DNA of 64,000 nt, taken from NCBI GenBank assembly GCA_016721875.1, contig JADKHG010000005.1, forward strand, positions 124,001-188,000. The letters run 5' to 3'. Within the stretch, counting starts at the first letter, position 1, and every line of letters begins with the position of its first letter. A program made the position numbers and the translations under genes. Under the pieces are notes generated by a model, which worked only from the letters and a program-made list of their open reading frames with translations, searched no databases and had not been told where the DNA came from. Source of the DNA: Sphingomonadales bacterium (GTDB lineage: Bacteria; Pseudomonadota; Alphaproteobacteria; Sphingomonadales; Sphingomonadaceae). Shown here in pieces: positions 18,082 through 27,974 of this stretch.

Positions 18082-20031
18082 ATGAACGACGAACAGGAAC
18101 CCAAAGGCAACCCACTCGCCCGCAATCTGATGATTTGGGCGGGGATCATGGTCGCGCTGCTGCTGCTCGTATCGATGTTCAGCGGCAGTGGAGCCGATGC
18201 TGCCAAAGGCATGTCCTATTCAAGCTTCCGCGACAAGGTTGAGGCGGGCGAGGTCAAATCGGTTTCGATTGCTCCCGAACGAATTTCCGGCGAATTGGAG
18301 GGTGGCGAGCGATTTTCGACTGTCCCCGTACCCAATGACACTGGCCTGTACCAGCTGCTCGATGAAAAGGGCGTAGAGGTTCAAGGCAAAGCCGAAGAAC
18401 AACCGAGCATCTGGCTGATCTTGCTGTATCAGGCTCTTCCGTTCCTGCTCATTCTCGGCATTGCCTTTTTCGTGCTGCGCCAGATGCAAAAAGGCGGTGG
18501 TGCTGGCGGTGCAATGGGTTTTGGCAAATCCAAGGCAAAACTGCTCACCGAAAAACATGGCCGCGTGACATTTGACGATGTTGCAGGCATCGACGAAGCG
18601 CGCGAGGAATTGCAGGAAATTGTCGAATTCCTGAAAGACCCGCACAAATTTTCGCGCCTTGGTGGCAAGATTCCCAAAGGCGCGCTGTTGGTCGGCTCGC
18701 CGGGTACCGGTAAGACATTGCTTGCCCGCGCGATTGCAGGCGAAGCAGGCGTCCCCTTCTTCTCGATCTCAGGCTCTGACTTCGTCGAAATGTTTGTCGG
18801 CGTCGGCGCGAGCCGCGTGCGCGACATGTTCGAACAGGCGAAGAAGAACGCACCGTGCATCGTCTTCATCGACGAAATCGACGCCGTTGGCCGTAGCCGT
18901 GGCGCTGGTCTCGGCAACCAGAATGACGAGCGCGAACAGACGCTGAACCAGCTGCTTGTCGAAATGGATGGCTTTGAAGCGAACGAAGGCATCATCATCG
19001 TCGCAGCGACCAACCGCCCAGACGTGCTCGATCCCGCCTTGCTGCGCCCCGGTCGTTTTGACCGGCAGGTGACAGTGCCGTTGCCGGATATTGAGGGCCG
19101 TGAAAAAATTCTGGGTGTGCACATAAAGAAGGTACCTGTTGCACCAGATGTCGATATCCGTTCGATAGCTCGTGGTACTCCGGGATTTTCTGGTGCCGAG
19201 CTGGCAAATATTGTCAACGAAGCTGCGCTGCTTGCTGCACGGCTGGGCAAACGATTGGTTGCAATGGCGCAATTTGAAGCGGCCAAAGACAAAGTGATGA
19301 TGGGCACTGAGTGGAAATCGCTCAGCATGACCGACGATGAAAAGAAGATGACAGCCTATCACGAAGCTGGACATGCAATCGTCGCGATCAACGAGCCTGC
19401 ATCCGATCCAATTCACAAAGCTACAATCATTCCTCGAGGGCGTGCATTGGGCATGGTTGTTCGATTGCCAGAACGCGACACCTATTCTTATCATCGCGAT
19501 GCGATGTATGCGAACCTTTCGATTGCAATGGGTGGTCGTGTTGCCGAAGAAATTATCTTTGGCCATGACAAGGTATCGTCTGGAGCCAGTGGTGATATCC
19601 AGCAGGCAACCAAACTTGCGCGTTCCATGGTAACTCAATGGGGCATGTCGGAGGCGTTAGGACCGATCCAATACGAAGAGCAGCAGGAGAGCTATCTGGG
19701 ATATGGCGGGACGCAGCGGCGCGCGATGTCTGGCGAGACAGCGAAGCTTATTGACGCCGAAATCCGAAAGCTGGTTGATGGAGGATATGATCGTGCGGTG
19801 TTTTTGCTGAAAAAGCACCGCAAACAGCTACACCTGCTCGCCAGTGCACTTCTCGAATTTGAAACCTTGTCAGGCGATGAGATCAAGCAGCTATTGGCGA
19901 CTGGAAAATTCGAACGAAGCGACTCCCCAAAAAATGGAACGGCCAATGTGCCACCGGCAGGCAATGCCATTCCCAAGGCTGGGCGTGGCAAGCGGGCTTC
20001 GGTTGGCGATGCCACACCGCACGGAGCCTGA
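18082..20031 (+). CDS. ftsH: ATP-dependent zinc metalloprotease FtsH
   Basis: This 649-residue membrane-anchored AAA+ protease degrades misfolded membrane proteins, RpoH and LpxC-type targets. Two transmembrane helices (MIWAGIMVALLLLVSMF and ILLYQALPFLLILGIAFFVL) flank a small periplasmic domain. The Walker A motif GSPGTGKT starts at residue 205, Walker B is FIDEIDAVG, and the zinc site HEAGH is at 427-431. The length is normal. From about 19.1 kb the base composition falls: 57 of 120 bases are G/C at 19441-19560, against 38 of 60 at 18781-18840. Codon choice changes with it. It lies downstream of tilS, a common order. Confidence 0.97.
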   Translation: MNDEQEPKGNPLARNLMIWAGIMVALLLLVSMFSGSGADAAKGMSYSSFRDKVEAGEVKSVSIAPERISGELEGGERFSTVPVPNDTGLYQLLDEKGVEVQGKAEEQPSIWLILLYQALPFLLILGIAFFVLRQMQKGGGAGGAMGFGKSKAKLLTEKHGRVTFDDVAGIDEAREELQEIVEFLKDPHKFSRLGGKIPKGALLVGSPGTGKTLLARAIAGEAGVPFFSISGSDFVEMFVGVGASRVRDMFEQAKKNAPCIVFIDEIDAVGRSRGAGLGNQNDEREQTLNQLLVEMDGFEANEGIIIVAATNRPDVLDPALLRPGRFDRQVTVPLPDIEGREKILGVHIKKVPVAPDVDIRSIARGTPGFSGAELANIVNEAALLAARLGKRLVAMAQFEAAKDKVMMGTEWKSLSMTDDEKKMTAYHEAGHAIVAINEPASDPIHKATIIPRGRALGMVVRLPERDTYSYHRDAMYANLSIAMGGRVAEEIIFGHDKVSSGASGDIQQATKLARSMVTQWGMSEALGPIQYEEQQESYLGYGGTQRRAMSGETAKLIDAEIRKLVDGGYDRAVFLLKKHRKQLHLLASALLEFETLSGDEIKQLLATGKFERSDSPKNGTANVPPAGNAIPKAGRGKRASVGDATPHGA

Positions 20032-20049
20032 AAGTACCGGTCTCAGGCT
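20025..20049 (+). terminator. Weak hairpin at the end of ftsH
   Basis: AGCCTGA and TCAGGCT form a seven-base stem that overlaps the ftsH stop codon. No T run follows, so termination would have to be Rho-assisted. It may equally be chance. Confidence 0.3.
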
Positions 20050-20109
20050 GTTAACGTACGGTAAATGCAAATTTTCGTAGCCGCTTCCGACTTTTTGGCG
20101 GAGGATTGG

Positions 20110-20481
20110 ATGAAGGCGAAATCGATATTTGCGGCGGCAGTTATGGTATCAATGCCATTATCGGCGGCGGCCGGGGATATGAGTGTTGCGACCTTCCTAG
20201 CCAAGGCCGACGCGCTTCAGGCTAAAGGCATATTGGCGCTGGGGTCGAGCGACTTCAAAAAGCTCAAAAGCGAAGTCGATGCAGCGTCTGTGGCCTATAA
20301 GGCACGATTGAATTCCGATAAAGCGGCAGGCAAGCCCGCGCACAGCTGCCCGCCCAAGGGTGCAAAGTTTAACTCGGATCATCTACTCGCGCATTTCCGT
20401 TCCTATCCCGCCAACCAGCGTAGCTCGATTTCAGTGCGCACTGGTGTTTCCGACCTGATGAAGAAGCGCTTCCCCTGCTGA
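20110..20481 (+). CDS. Small secreted protein of unknown function
   Basis: This 123-residue protein has a Sec signal peptide (IFAAAVMVSMPLSAAAG) and is otherwise unrecognised. The mature part is helical and lysine-rich (LGSSDFKKLKSEVDAAS). It has two cysteines, one in HSCPPKG and one as the last residue, which could form a disulphide in the periplasm. GGAGGA lies four bases before the ATG at 20110, so translation is credible. Sphingomonad genomes carry similar proteins of about this size. No partner is evident from the neighbours. Confidence 0.7.
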   Translation: MKAKSIFAAAVMVSMPLSAAAGDMSVATFLAKADALQAKGILALGSSDFKKLKSEVDAASVAYKARLNSDKAAGKPAHSCPPKGAKFNSDHLLAHFRSYPANQRSSISVRTGVSDLMKKRFPC

Positions 20482-20504
20482 GTGGGGGGAGCTAACACCC
20501 TTGG

Positions 20505-21116
20505 ATGCCAATTTACTGCGATGAATCTGGGGGTGTGGGTCGAGGCGTCATGACGCTGGCTGGCGTCGACATCGAAGCTGAAGCCGCCGACGCTGTCATT
20601 GCCCGCTTCCGCGCCGTTACCGGTTATCTGGGCGAGGTCAAAGGCAGCCGGATTGATCTCGCCGAACGGGCGTTGCTGTTTGAGCTGATCAAGGATTCTT
20701 CCGCCAGCATCACCGTCGGCATTGCGCTATCCGCGCTCAAGCCGCCCAAGGATGGAGACCGTGGCGATCATGATGTCGCGGTCTATGCTGAATTGCTCGA
20801 CGATGTGGTCACGGCAATGCTTCCCAAACTTCCGACCTGCGACAGCGTCGTGATCGACGATGGCCGCTATGGGCCAGAAACGCTTGCCGCGATCCGCGAA
20901 GATATTGCCAAGCTGGTTGGCCCATGCGGCACCGCGTTACTCGAACTGAGTCACCGGCTGTCTGGTTTGCAAATCGCCGATGTCATCGCCAACAGTTTCT
21001 TCAACCGGGCACTGGCCAATGAGCGACAGGGGCGCATGGCCGCAATCGTTGCGCCACTGCTCGACAGCGGGCAAATCAAAATGCGGGTTTTGGGTGGTGG
21101 CGAAGCGGCGGAGTAA
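20505..21116 (+). CDS. DUF3800-like protein (possible RNase H-fold nuclease)
   Basis: This 203-residue soluble protein opens with IYCDESGG and later has VVIDDG and LQIADVIANSFFN. An N-terminal Asp-Glu-Ser motif with later acidic residues is the DUF3800 pattern. That family is predicted to have an RNase H-like fold and is often near defence or mobile genes. No such neighbours are present here. The ATG at 20505 lies 23 bases after the secreted-protein stop. Family assignment is by motif memory and is moderate. No function is established. Confidence 0.65.
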   Translation: MPIYCDESGGVGRGVMTLAGVDIEAEAADAVIARFRAVTGYLGEVKGSRIDLAERALLFELIKDSSASITVGIALSALKPPKDGDRGDHDVAVYAELLDDVVTAMLPKLPTCDSVVIDDGRYGPETLAAIREDIAKLVGPCGTALLELSHRLSGLQIADVIANSFFNRALANERQGRMAAIVAPLLDSGQIKMRVLGGGEAAE

Positions 21117-21135
21117 TCCGCCGCACGCGTTTTAT

Positions 21136-21480
21136 CTACCGGTCGTAATCGCGGGCAACACCAGCGTTGCGTGCAGGGGCTGCCGCAGTGAGGCGCAGAG
21201 CCTCTGCCGAGCGGGCGAGCGAACCGATGGCATCGGCTTCTTCGTCCTCGTCGACCTGAACCTTTTGCAGCGACTGAACCAGGCCTTCCTGAAGATGGTC
21301 GGGACGCACGGTTTCTTCGGCGATTTCGCGCAGGGCGACGACAGGATTTTTATCACGGTCGCGGTCAATGGTCAGCTCTGCACCACCCGAAATCTCGCGG
21401 GCGCGCTCGGCAGCCAGCAATACGAGATCGAATCGGTTCGAGATCTTGTCGATGCAATCTTCAACGGTAACGCGCGCCAT
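21136..21480 (-). CDS. rpoZ: RNA polymerase omega subunit
   Basis: This 114-residue omega subunit stabilises the beta-prime subunit in RNA polymerase and forms part of a ppGpp site. The N-terminal signature MARVTVEDCIDKISNRFDLVLLAAERAR is diagnostic up to its usual helix. A longer acidic C-terminal tail (VQVDEDEEADAI) is typical of alphaproteobacteria. I chose ATG 21480 from that signature. The gene stands alone here and is convergent with the DUF3800 gene. The usual spoT/relA neighbour is not present. Confidence 0.93.
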   Translation of the reverse strand: MARVTVEDCIDKISNRFDLVLLAAERAREISGGAELTIDRDRDKNPVVALREIAEETVRPDHLQEGLVQSLQKVQVDEDEEADAIGSLARSAEALRLTAAAPARNAGVARDYDR

Positions 21481-21541
21481 GTCGGCTCCTGAATCAATAA
21501 AATGTCTGGAAGTCGGCCGCATCTAGGGTCAGGCGCGTCAA

Positions 21542-22809
21542 ATGTCAATGCGAAGCGCGCATTCGGGCGTGGTTGCACCCAGCGCCGCGCGCGCCTATCT
21601 CCCCAATATGGTTCGCGCCGCTTCTATACCCGCATTGCCGGGAAAGCGTTTCAACGTGGGCGACCACAGGCTGCACCTGTTGCACGATCCCGACGACCGG
21701 TTGCAAGCGGTGTTGATGCTGATCGATGCAGCGACGCAATCGCTGTCGCTGAGCATTTATATGTTTCACGCAGACACCAGCGGGACCGAAGTACGCAATG
21801 CATTGGTGCGAGCCGCCGAACGTGGGGTTGCAGTCGAACTGTTGATCGACAGCTTTGGCTGTTCGGATGTGCCCGACAGTTTTTTCCGCCCCATAGCGAA
21901 AGCCGGAGGGCGTTATTGCTATTTCAGTTCACGCTGGCGACTATCCTATCTGATCCGCAACCATCAGAAACTGCTGGTGATCGACGACAAGCACGCGCTA
22001 GTTGGTGGATTTAACATCACCGACCAGTATTTTGGGCGACGCGGTGCTCAAAGCTGGGAGGATCTCGGCATTGTCCTGTCCGGTCCCGAGGCGGCGCGGA
22101 TTGCAGCCTATGCAAGGAATTGTTCGAACTGTCCGAGGATGGCGGAATGCGATTATCAGACCTTCGGCGGTTGATCCTGCGGTGGAAGCCGGGCAGTGGC
22201 CAGCTGCGCTGGCTGGTCGGTGGCCCGACGACACATCTTTCGCCTTGGGGGCTTGCTCTGAAGCGAGACTTGCAGACTGCACAGTCGATCAATATCGCTG
22301 CTGCCTATTTCTCGCCTACCCAATCGATATTGCGCAGGATCGCGCGCGTGGGGAGAGCTGGCAAGGTAGCGCGGTTGATCCTCGCCGGCCGCACCGACAA
22401 TGGTGCTACCATCGGTGCCGCGCGCATCCTCTATGGCTATCTGCTCAAACGTGACGTCCGTATTGCCGAATATCAGCCAAGGCTTTTGCACACCAAATTG
22501 CTGGTCATAGACAATGCCTGTTATATCGGTTCGGCCAATCTCGATGTGCGCAGCCTGTTCATCAACAAGGAGATCATGCTGCGGATCGAAGATGCAATAC
22601 TCGCGCATTATTTGCGCGGCCTGATCGATACTATGGAGGCGAAGGCGAAGTGCAAACCGCCGAAAGCCACAGCGCACCGGATCAACTGGATTTCAAGACT
22701 GCGCTGGTCGCTCGCCTATCTGCTGGTGAACAGTGTCGACTATAATATCGGTCGTCGCATCAAATTGCGACTCGCGGAACAATTGAAGCAGCGTCGGTTA
22801 AAAGGCTAA
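21542..22809 (+). CDS. Phospholipase D-like / cardiolipin synthase family protein, frameshifted
   Basis: This protein has two HKD motifs, the signature of cardiolipin synthases and phospholipase D enzymes: HQKLLVIDDKHALVGGFN and HTKLLVIDNACYIGSANLD. It has no N-terminal membrane helices, so it resembles the ClsB type. The frame changes at 22116-22117. Adding one G (AAGGAATT to AAGGGAATT) turns the break into ARELFELSEDGG and joins both halves into about 422 residues. ATG 21542 has no clear ribosome-binding site, and 21608 is an alternative. The product is probably an inner-membrane-associated phosphatidyl transferase, but the substrate is inference. Confidence 0.85.
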
Positions 22810-22818
22810 GCCCTGAAT

Positions 22819-23445
22819 TCAGGATTTCCAGCCCCAGAACAGGTGGCACGGCAGGATGTTCCAAGGTTCAAAACCAGTGTCGATCCGCTGAAAATGCGGT
22901 TCCATGAAATCGCGCGCGCGGGCGCGGAATTGATAGACCAGAAATGCACCGCCGGTGCGGATGGCCTTTGCCGTTTCCGACGCAATTTTTGGCCCCAGAT
23001 CGCCGGGAAGTGTAGAGAATGGCAGGCCGGACAGCACATAGTCGGCATGGTCGAAGCCGAATTCGCGGATGATTTCATTCACATCGGCGGCCGAGCCGTG
23101 CACCGCGATGAAGCGGCTGTCGCGGAAATGCTTGCGCAGGAATTCGATGAAGTCTGGGTTGGTGTCGATCACCAGCAGGGTCGCATCTTTGCGCATCTTG
23201 TCGAGCACCGGCTGACAGAAGGTGCCAACGCCCGGGCCATATTCGACGAAGAGCTTGCATTCGTCCCACTTCACCGGACCAAGCATTTTCTGCACTGTAC
23301 GTGACGATGACGGAATGATCGAACCAACCATCACCGGATGCTTCAAAAACCCTTTGAAGAACACACCCCAAGGCCCGAAGAACCGCTGAACCTTGTGCTT
23401 CACACGATCGAACAGCGATGTCAGGGCAATTATATTGTCGGACAT
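22819..23445 (-). CDS. SAM-dependent methyltransferase, PmtA-like phospholipid N-methyltransferase
   Basis: This 208-residue class I methyltransferase has the SAM motif FVEYGPGVGTFCQPVLDKM. Later segments (YVLSGLPFSTLP, LVYQFRARARDFMEPHF) resemble the Rhodobacter/Agrobacterium PmtA family. That family methylates phosphatidylethanolamine towards phosphatidylcholine. The N-terminal KHPVMVGSIIPSSS is typical of the group. ATG 23445 is chosen from this conserved region. The gene is convergent with the cardiolipin synthase-like gene, giving a small phospholipid-related neighbourhood. Specificity for PE is not proven by the sequence. Confidence 0.8.
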   Translation of the reverse strand: MSDNIIALTSLFDRVKHKVQRFFGPWGVFFKGFLKHPVMVGSIIPSSSRTVQKMLGPVKWDECKLFVEYGPGVGTFCQPVLDKMRKDATLLVIDTNPDFIEFLRKHFRDSRFIAVHGSAADVNEIIREFGFDHADYVLSGLPFSTLPGDLGPKIASETAKAIRTGGAFLVYQFRARARDFMEPHFQRIDTGFEPWNILPCHLFWGWKS

Positions 23446-23586
23446 GAAGGAACCCGATATTGTTGATCCGGAAGCCCTGCCCTCGCAAATGCGGGCAGGC
23501 GATGCAACCCGGTTAAGCAAAATTTTCGACCAAATGCCGATTTGCCGGGGTTGCCCCCGCGCCTGTCTGCGCCTTATGACACCAGC

Positions 23587-23913
23587 ATGACCCAATATTC
23601 TGCCGGAACCGTAGCCGTGATCTTTGTATCCACGCGCACCAATGTCGACGATACCGGCTATAATCAAGCCGCCGAAGCAATGGGCGAACTTGCGCAGCAA
23701 CAGCCAGGTTATGTCGGAATCGATTCGACGCGCGGTGCGGATGGTTTGGGTATAACGGTCAGCTATTGGGCGGACGAAGCCGCGGCCAAGGCATGGCGCG
23801 ACAATGCGGAACATGCCGCAATCCGTGAAGCTGGTCGCGACCGGTGGTATAGCTGGTATGATCTGCATGTTGCGACAATCGGCCGCAGCTATGATTGGAC
23901 GAAACCGGAATGA
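23587..23913 (+). CDS. Antibiotic biosynthesis monooxygenase-fold protein
   Basis: This 108-residue ferredoxin-like protein is of the ABM family (dimeric alpha/beta barrel). Typical segments are VAVIFVSTRT, PGYVGIDSTRGADGLGITVSYW and RDRWYSWYDLHVATIGRSYDW. Members include small cofactor-free monooxygenases and haem-related proteins, and many have no known substrate. Its stop overlaps the start of the MFS gene as ATGA, so the two are translationally coupled and may work in the same process. Confidence 0.82.
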   Translation: MTQYSAGTVAVIFVSTRTNVDDTGYNQAAEAMGELAQQQPGYVGIDSTRGADGLGITVSYWADEAAAKAWRDNAEHAAIREAGRDRWYSWYDLHVATIGRSYDWTKPE

Positions 23914-25204
23914 GCGCTGTGCGTGCTATCCCGTCCGATCGGGTCGCGATCCTTTTTCTCGTCATGCTGGTATCGGCTGCGGGCAACACCGCAATGCAAT
24001 CGGCGCTGCCCGCGATCGCCAGTGAACTCGATATCGCCGATGTCTGGGTCAGCCTCGCCTTCAGCTGGTCGGCATTGCTATGGTGCTCATGGCCCCGCGC
24101 TGGGCGCGGCTTTCCGATAAACGCGGGCGCAAGGCGCTGATGTCCCTTGGCGTTATCGGCTTTGTTTCGTCGATGGGGATGTGCGGCCTGATGTTGTGGC
24201 TGGGCCTCAACGGTTATATCGGCCCGGCGCTGACCTTTATCGGCTTCGCGCTGTTCCGCAGCCTTTATGGCGGTTTCGGCTCGGCTGCACCGCCCGCCGT
24301 GCAGGCCTATATCGCCGCGCGGACCGAACGCGAAGAGCGCGCCAAGGCGCTGTCCTTGCTCGCATCCTCTTTTGGTCTTGGCACGGTGATCGGTCCGGCA
24401 TTGGCGCACTTCCTTATCTTCCCACCTTTTGGTCTGGCGGGGCCCTTGGTAGTCTTTGCCTTATTTGGCATCGCAGTGCTGATCGCGCTCAAGACGCGGT
24501 TGCCCAATGATACCCCGCGATTTGAAGCGCGCGGGATCGTCACCTCTTATCCTTCCGCCGCGTCGGTCAACCAGCCGGTTGCCGAAGAGGAAGACAATGC
24601 CCTGCCGCGCGAAGAAGTGCGTCTGAACTGGTTCGAGGATCGACTGCGTAGCTGGCTGATTGCCGGGCTGCTAGGCGGCCATGCACAAGCGATCATGCTG
24701 GGGGTGGTCGGCTTCCTGATCCGCGACAGGCTGGACCTCCATGGCCTTCCCAGAGAAGCGGTTGAGGCCACCGGATCGGTGATGTTTGTAGGCGCTATGG
24801 CCACCTTGCTCGCGCAATGGGGGTTGATCCCCATTCTTTCGATCTCGCCGCGCAATTCGGTGCTGTGGGGATCACTGCTGGCATTGATCGGTATTGCCAC
24901 GACCGGGGCTAGCCATGACTTTTATGGGATAACGCTGGGTTTTGCGCTCGCGTCGCTGGGTTTTGGCCTGTTTCGGCCCGGCTTTACCACCGGCGCGTCT
25001 TTGGCCGTCAGACGCCATGAGCAAGGCGATGTTGCAGGAAAGATCGCGTCGATCAACGGCGCGGCCTATATTGTCGCACCCGCAATCGGCGTCGCGTTGT
25101 TCAACCTGTGGGAACCCGCCTCGTTCATCCTGATGGGTGCAGGGTTGCTGTTCCTGATCATCTGGGGCCGGTCGGCATTGGGCGAGCCGGAAAAACCGCT
25201 TTAG
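23910..25204 (+). CDS. Major facilitator superfamily transporter, frameshifted
   Basis: This is an MFS exporter-like protein with about 12 hydrophobic segments. The signature loop RWARLSDKRGRKALM between helices 2 and 3 is intact. The frame breaks just before it. At 24082-24083 TGGTGC should read TGGGTGC, which restores LLWVLMAPRW. The corrected protein has about 431 residues. It starts at ATG 23910, overlapping the ABM gene stop. Its stop overlaps the corrected stop of the convergent CHAP gene (25201-25204), which supports both corrections. The substrate is unknown. Confidence 0.85.
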
Positions 25205-25658
25205 GCTTTGCTTGCACCATCCTTGTAGATGAAGCCGTAAAGCGGATAGGTCAGTGCCGAGGCCCGAGGCGGCGCACGCAAACGCGAACCTGGCTCCAGT
25301 CACCCTTTGCGGAAACGTCAAGCACGCGGGCACCGCGTTCGGTCTGCCCACGACGGCCATTGATCAGCGACCAATTGGCATGGTCGATCAGCACTTCGCG
25401 ATCCGACACGATTTTGCTGACCATACCAACATGGCCGATCGGCATCGACTTGGTTGGTTTAAACGCCATGACCGCGCCAACCTTCGGCTGCTGGCCACGC
25501 TCAAATCGTCCGGCTGCCTGACCCCACCATGTGCCTGCGTTACCGTGAATAGCAATCCCCGATACCTGACGCGCGAAAGGCACGCATTGCAGCGCCATCG
25601 CCTGCGCCGGGATAAGCATGGAAAGTGCAGCAACAGCTGCAAGAAAACGACGGAACAT
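25201..25658 (-). CDS. Secreted CHAP-domain amidase, frameshifted
   Basis: This small periplasmic cysteine peptidase or amidase (CHAP/NlpC-like) is expected to cut peptidoglycan. It has a signal peptide (FLAAVAALSMLIPAQAMA), the catalytic cysteine in LQCVPFARQVSG and the histidine in PIGHVGMVSKI. As read it stops at 25251. Adding one G at 25268-25269 on the plus strand continues it as RASALTYPLYGFIY and ends at TAA 25201. This gives 152 residues, the usual size of the sphingomonad family. The gene is convergent with the MFS gene. Confidence 0.82.
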
Positions 25659-25841
25659 GGATTGCGACCCCCAGAGACCCTATATCTGGTAGTGTCACTG
25701 GCAAATGCGGGCGCGCACCACAACATCCAGTCGGCGGTCTGCCGGAGTCGCAAGATGAACCGTTGTTCAGCTTCGGGCTATCGCTGATGAGGCTCAACTC
25801 ACCGAAGGCAGAATTATTGCACAGAATGCCGCGCTGAGAAG

Positions 25842-25929
25842 ATACCGTAGCCCTGAGCCTGTCGAAGGGCGCCTCTAAGCACAGAGCCGCATCTTGACGC
25901 GTGCTTCGACAAGCTCAGCACTACGGTAT
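25842..25929. repeat. Intergenic palindromic repeat (CTGAGCCTGTCGAAG type)
   Basis: ATACCGTAG at 25842-25850 pairs with CTACGGTAT at 25921-25929. Inside these arms, CCTGAGCCTGTCGAAG pairs imperfectly with CTTCGACAAGCTCAGC. This hairpin family is very frequent between genes in sphingomonads. It sits at the 3' end of the minus-strand fadJ operon and is followed by TTTT on the plus strand, so it may work as a terminator. Confidence 0.7.
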
Positions 25930-25940
25930 TTTCTAAAATC

Positions 25941-27954
25941 TCAGTTGGCTTTCGCCTTCAGGCTATCAGCCACCGTCACCCCATGCCGTTCCAGTGCTTC
26001 GACAATCTTTGCCGGGCCTTCCAGATCGCCCCAGAACATCGGGCCACCGCGATAGACCGGCCAGCCATAGCCGTAAATCCAGACGACATCGATGTCGGAT
26101 GCGCGCTGCGCCTTTTCTTCTTCCAGGATCAGATAGCCTTCGTTCACCATCGGATAGAGGCAGCGTTCGATGATTTCCTGATCGCTGATTTCGCGTTTGG
26201 CGCGGTTCGATTTCGAACGAAAATCTTCGATGATGGCGAGGGCTTCGGGTGACGGCGTGCGGTTGCGCTTCTCGTCATAGTCGTAAAAGCCCTTGCCGTT
26301 TTTCTGGCCAAAACGACCGGCAAGGCACATTGCTTCACGCACATTGGTCGGTTCTTTCGACGTATCGCGGTGCCAGCCAATATCCATTCCTGCCAGATCG
26401 GCCATCTGGAACGGCCCCATCGGAAAGCCGAATTCGGTGAAGACATTGTCAATTTGTTGAGGCGTTGCACCTTCCATCAACAGTTCGTTCGCCGGTTGCT
26501 GGCGTTTCGACAGCATCCGGTTGCCGATAAAGCCGTCGCACACACCCGCAACCACCGCGACCTTGCCGATCTTCTTGCCGATCGCCATCGCGGTCGCCAG
26601 CACATCGTCGGCGGTCTTTTCGCCGCGCACAACCTCAAGCAGCTTCATGACATTGGCGGGCGAGAAGAAGTGCATGCCGAGCATCCTGCGGACGCGCGGT
26701 TGCCGATGCGATCTCGTTTACGTTCAAATAGCTGGTGTTCGAGGCAAGAATCGCGCCGGGCTTGCAGATCGCATCGAGCTTGCCGAAAACGTCCTTCTTG
26801 ACGTCCATGCTCTCATAGACCGCCTCAATCACCAGATCGCAATCGGCGAGATCATCAAGGCTGAGCGTAGGCGTGAGCAGCCCCATCATGCCTTCAACCT
26901 GCTCGCTACTGTAACGGCCCTTGGCAGCGCTCGCTTCGTAATTTTTGCGGATAACACCGACACCACGATCGAGATTTTCCTGCGCCATTTCGACAATGGT
27001 GACAGCTATGCCCTTTTGCAGAAAGTTCATGCTGATCCCCCCGCCCATCGTACCCGCGCCGATCACGCCGACCTTTTTGACGTCGCGCAGCTTTGTGTCT
27101 TTGGGCAGGCCGTCAATCTTGGCCGCTTGCCGTTCGGCAAAGAAGATGTGGCGCTGTGCGGCGGACTGGCTGCCCATCATCAGTTTGCCAAATTCTTCAC
27201 GCTCGATCTTCAGGCCATCGTCGATATTGGCGTTGGCCGCCGCTGCCTCAATGCAGCGCAGATTGGCATAGGGCGCGTCAAAGCCCTTCCACTTACGGGC
27301 GTTGTCTGCCTTCAGTTTTTCGATAACGGCAAGGTCACCGTTGACCGGTAGATCGCGCGTGGGGCGCGGCCCCTTGGCGATGCAAGCGCGGGCCAGCGCA
27401 ATGGCATCGGCTTCAAGGCTCGCTTCACCAGCGAGCGCATCGACCAATCCACTTTCAAGCGCCTTTTGCGCCGAAATCGGCTCACCCAACGATACCATTA
27501 CCGCTGCCTGTTCAACACCGACGACACGCGGAAGCCGTTGCGTACCGCCACCGCCAGGCAGCAGGCCGAGTTTCACTTCGGGCAGACCCAGCTTTGCCGA
27601 AGGAACCGCGATTCGGTAATGACAGCACAATGCTGTTTCGAGACCACCGCCCAGCGCCGTGCCGTGGATCGCGGCAACCAATAGCTTGGTTGACCCTTCA
27701 AACGCCGTCAGCACGTCAAGGAAGTTGACGCTCTCGGGCAGGTCCGAACGCTGGAATTCGGTGATGTCGGCTCCGGCAATGAAAGTCTGACCCGCACAGA
27801 TCAGCACTGCCGCTTTCACACCGTCATCGGCTAGCGCTTCCTTGATGCCATCGGAAAGCCCGTTGCGCACATGCCAGCTGAGCACATTGACCGGCGGATT
27901 ATCGACCGTGATGATCAGGATTTCGCCGTCTTTGCGCGTGGTTACCGATTGCAT
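25941..27954 (-). CDS. fadJ: Bifunctional enoyl-CoA hydratase / 3-hydroxyacyl-CoA dehydrogenase, frameshifted
   Basis: This multifunctional beta-oxidation enzyme hydrates enoyl-CoA and then oxidises the 3-hydroxyacyl-CoA. The N-terminal crotonase domain has GTALGGGLE and LGLLPGGGGTQRLPR. The dehydrogenase domain has the NAD fold GAGTMGGGI and then the HFFSPANVMKLLEVV motif. The frame changes at about 26683-26686, between RPQD and LGMHFFSP. Either two bases are missing or one is extra. The repaired protein has about 671 residues. It is the last gene of a minus-strand series of seven, starting 20 bases after the beta-lactamase-like gene behind GGAGG. A fadB name is also possible. Confidence 0.9.
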
Positions 27955-27974
27955 TTCAAACCTCCAATTTAGGG

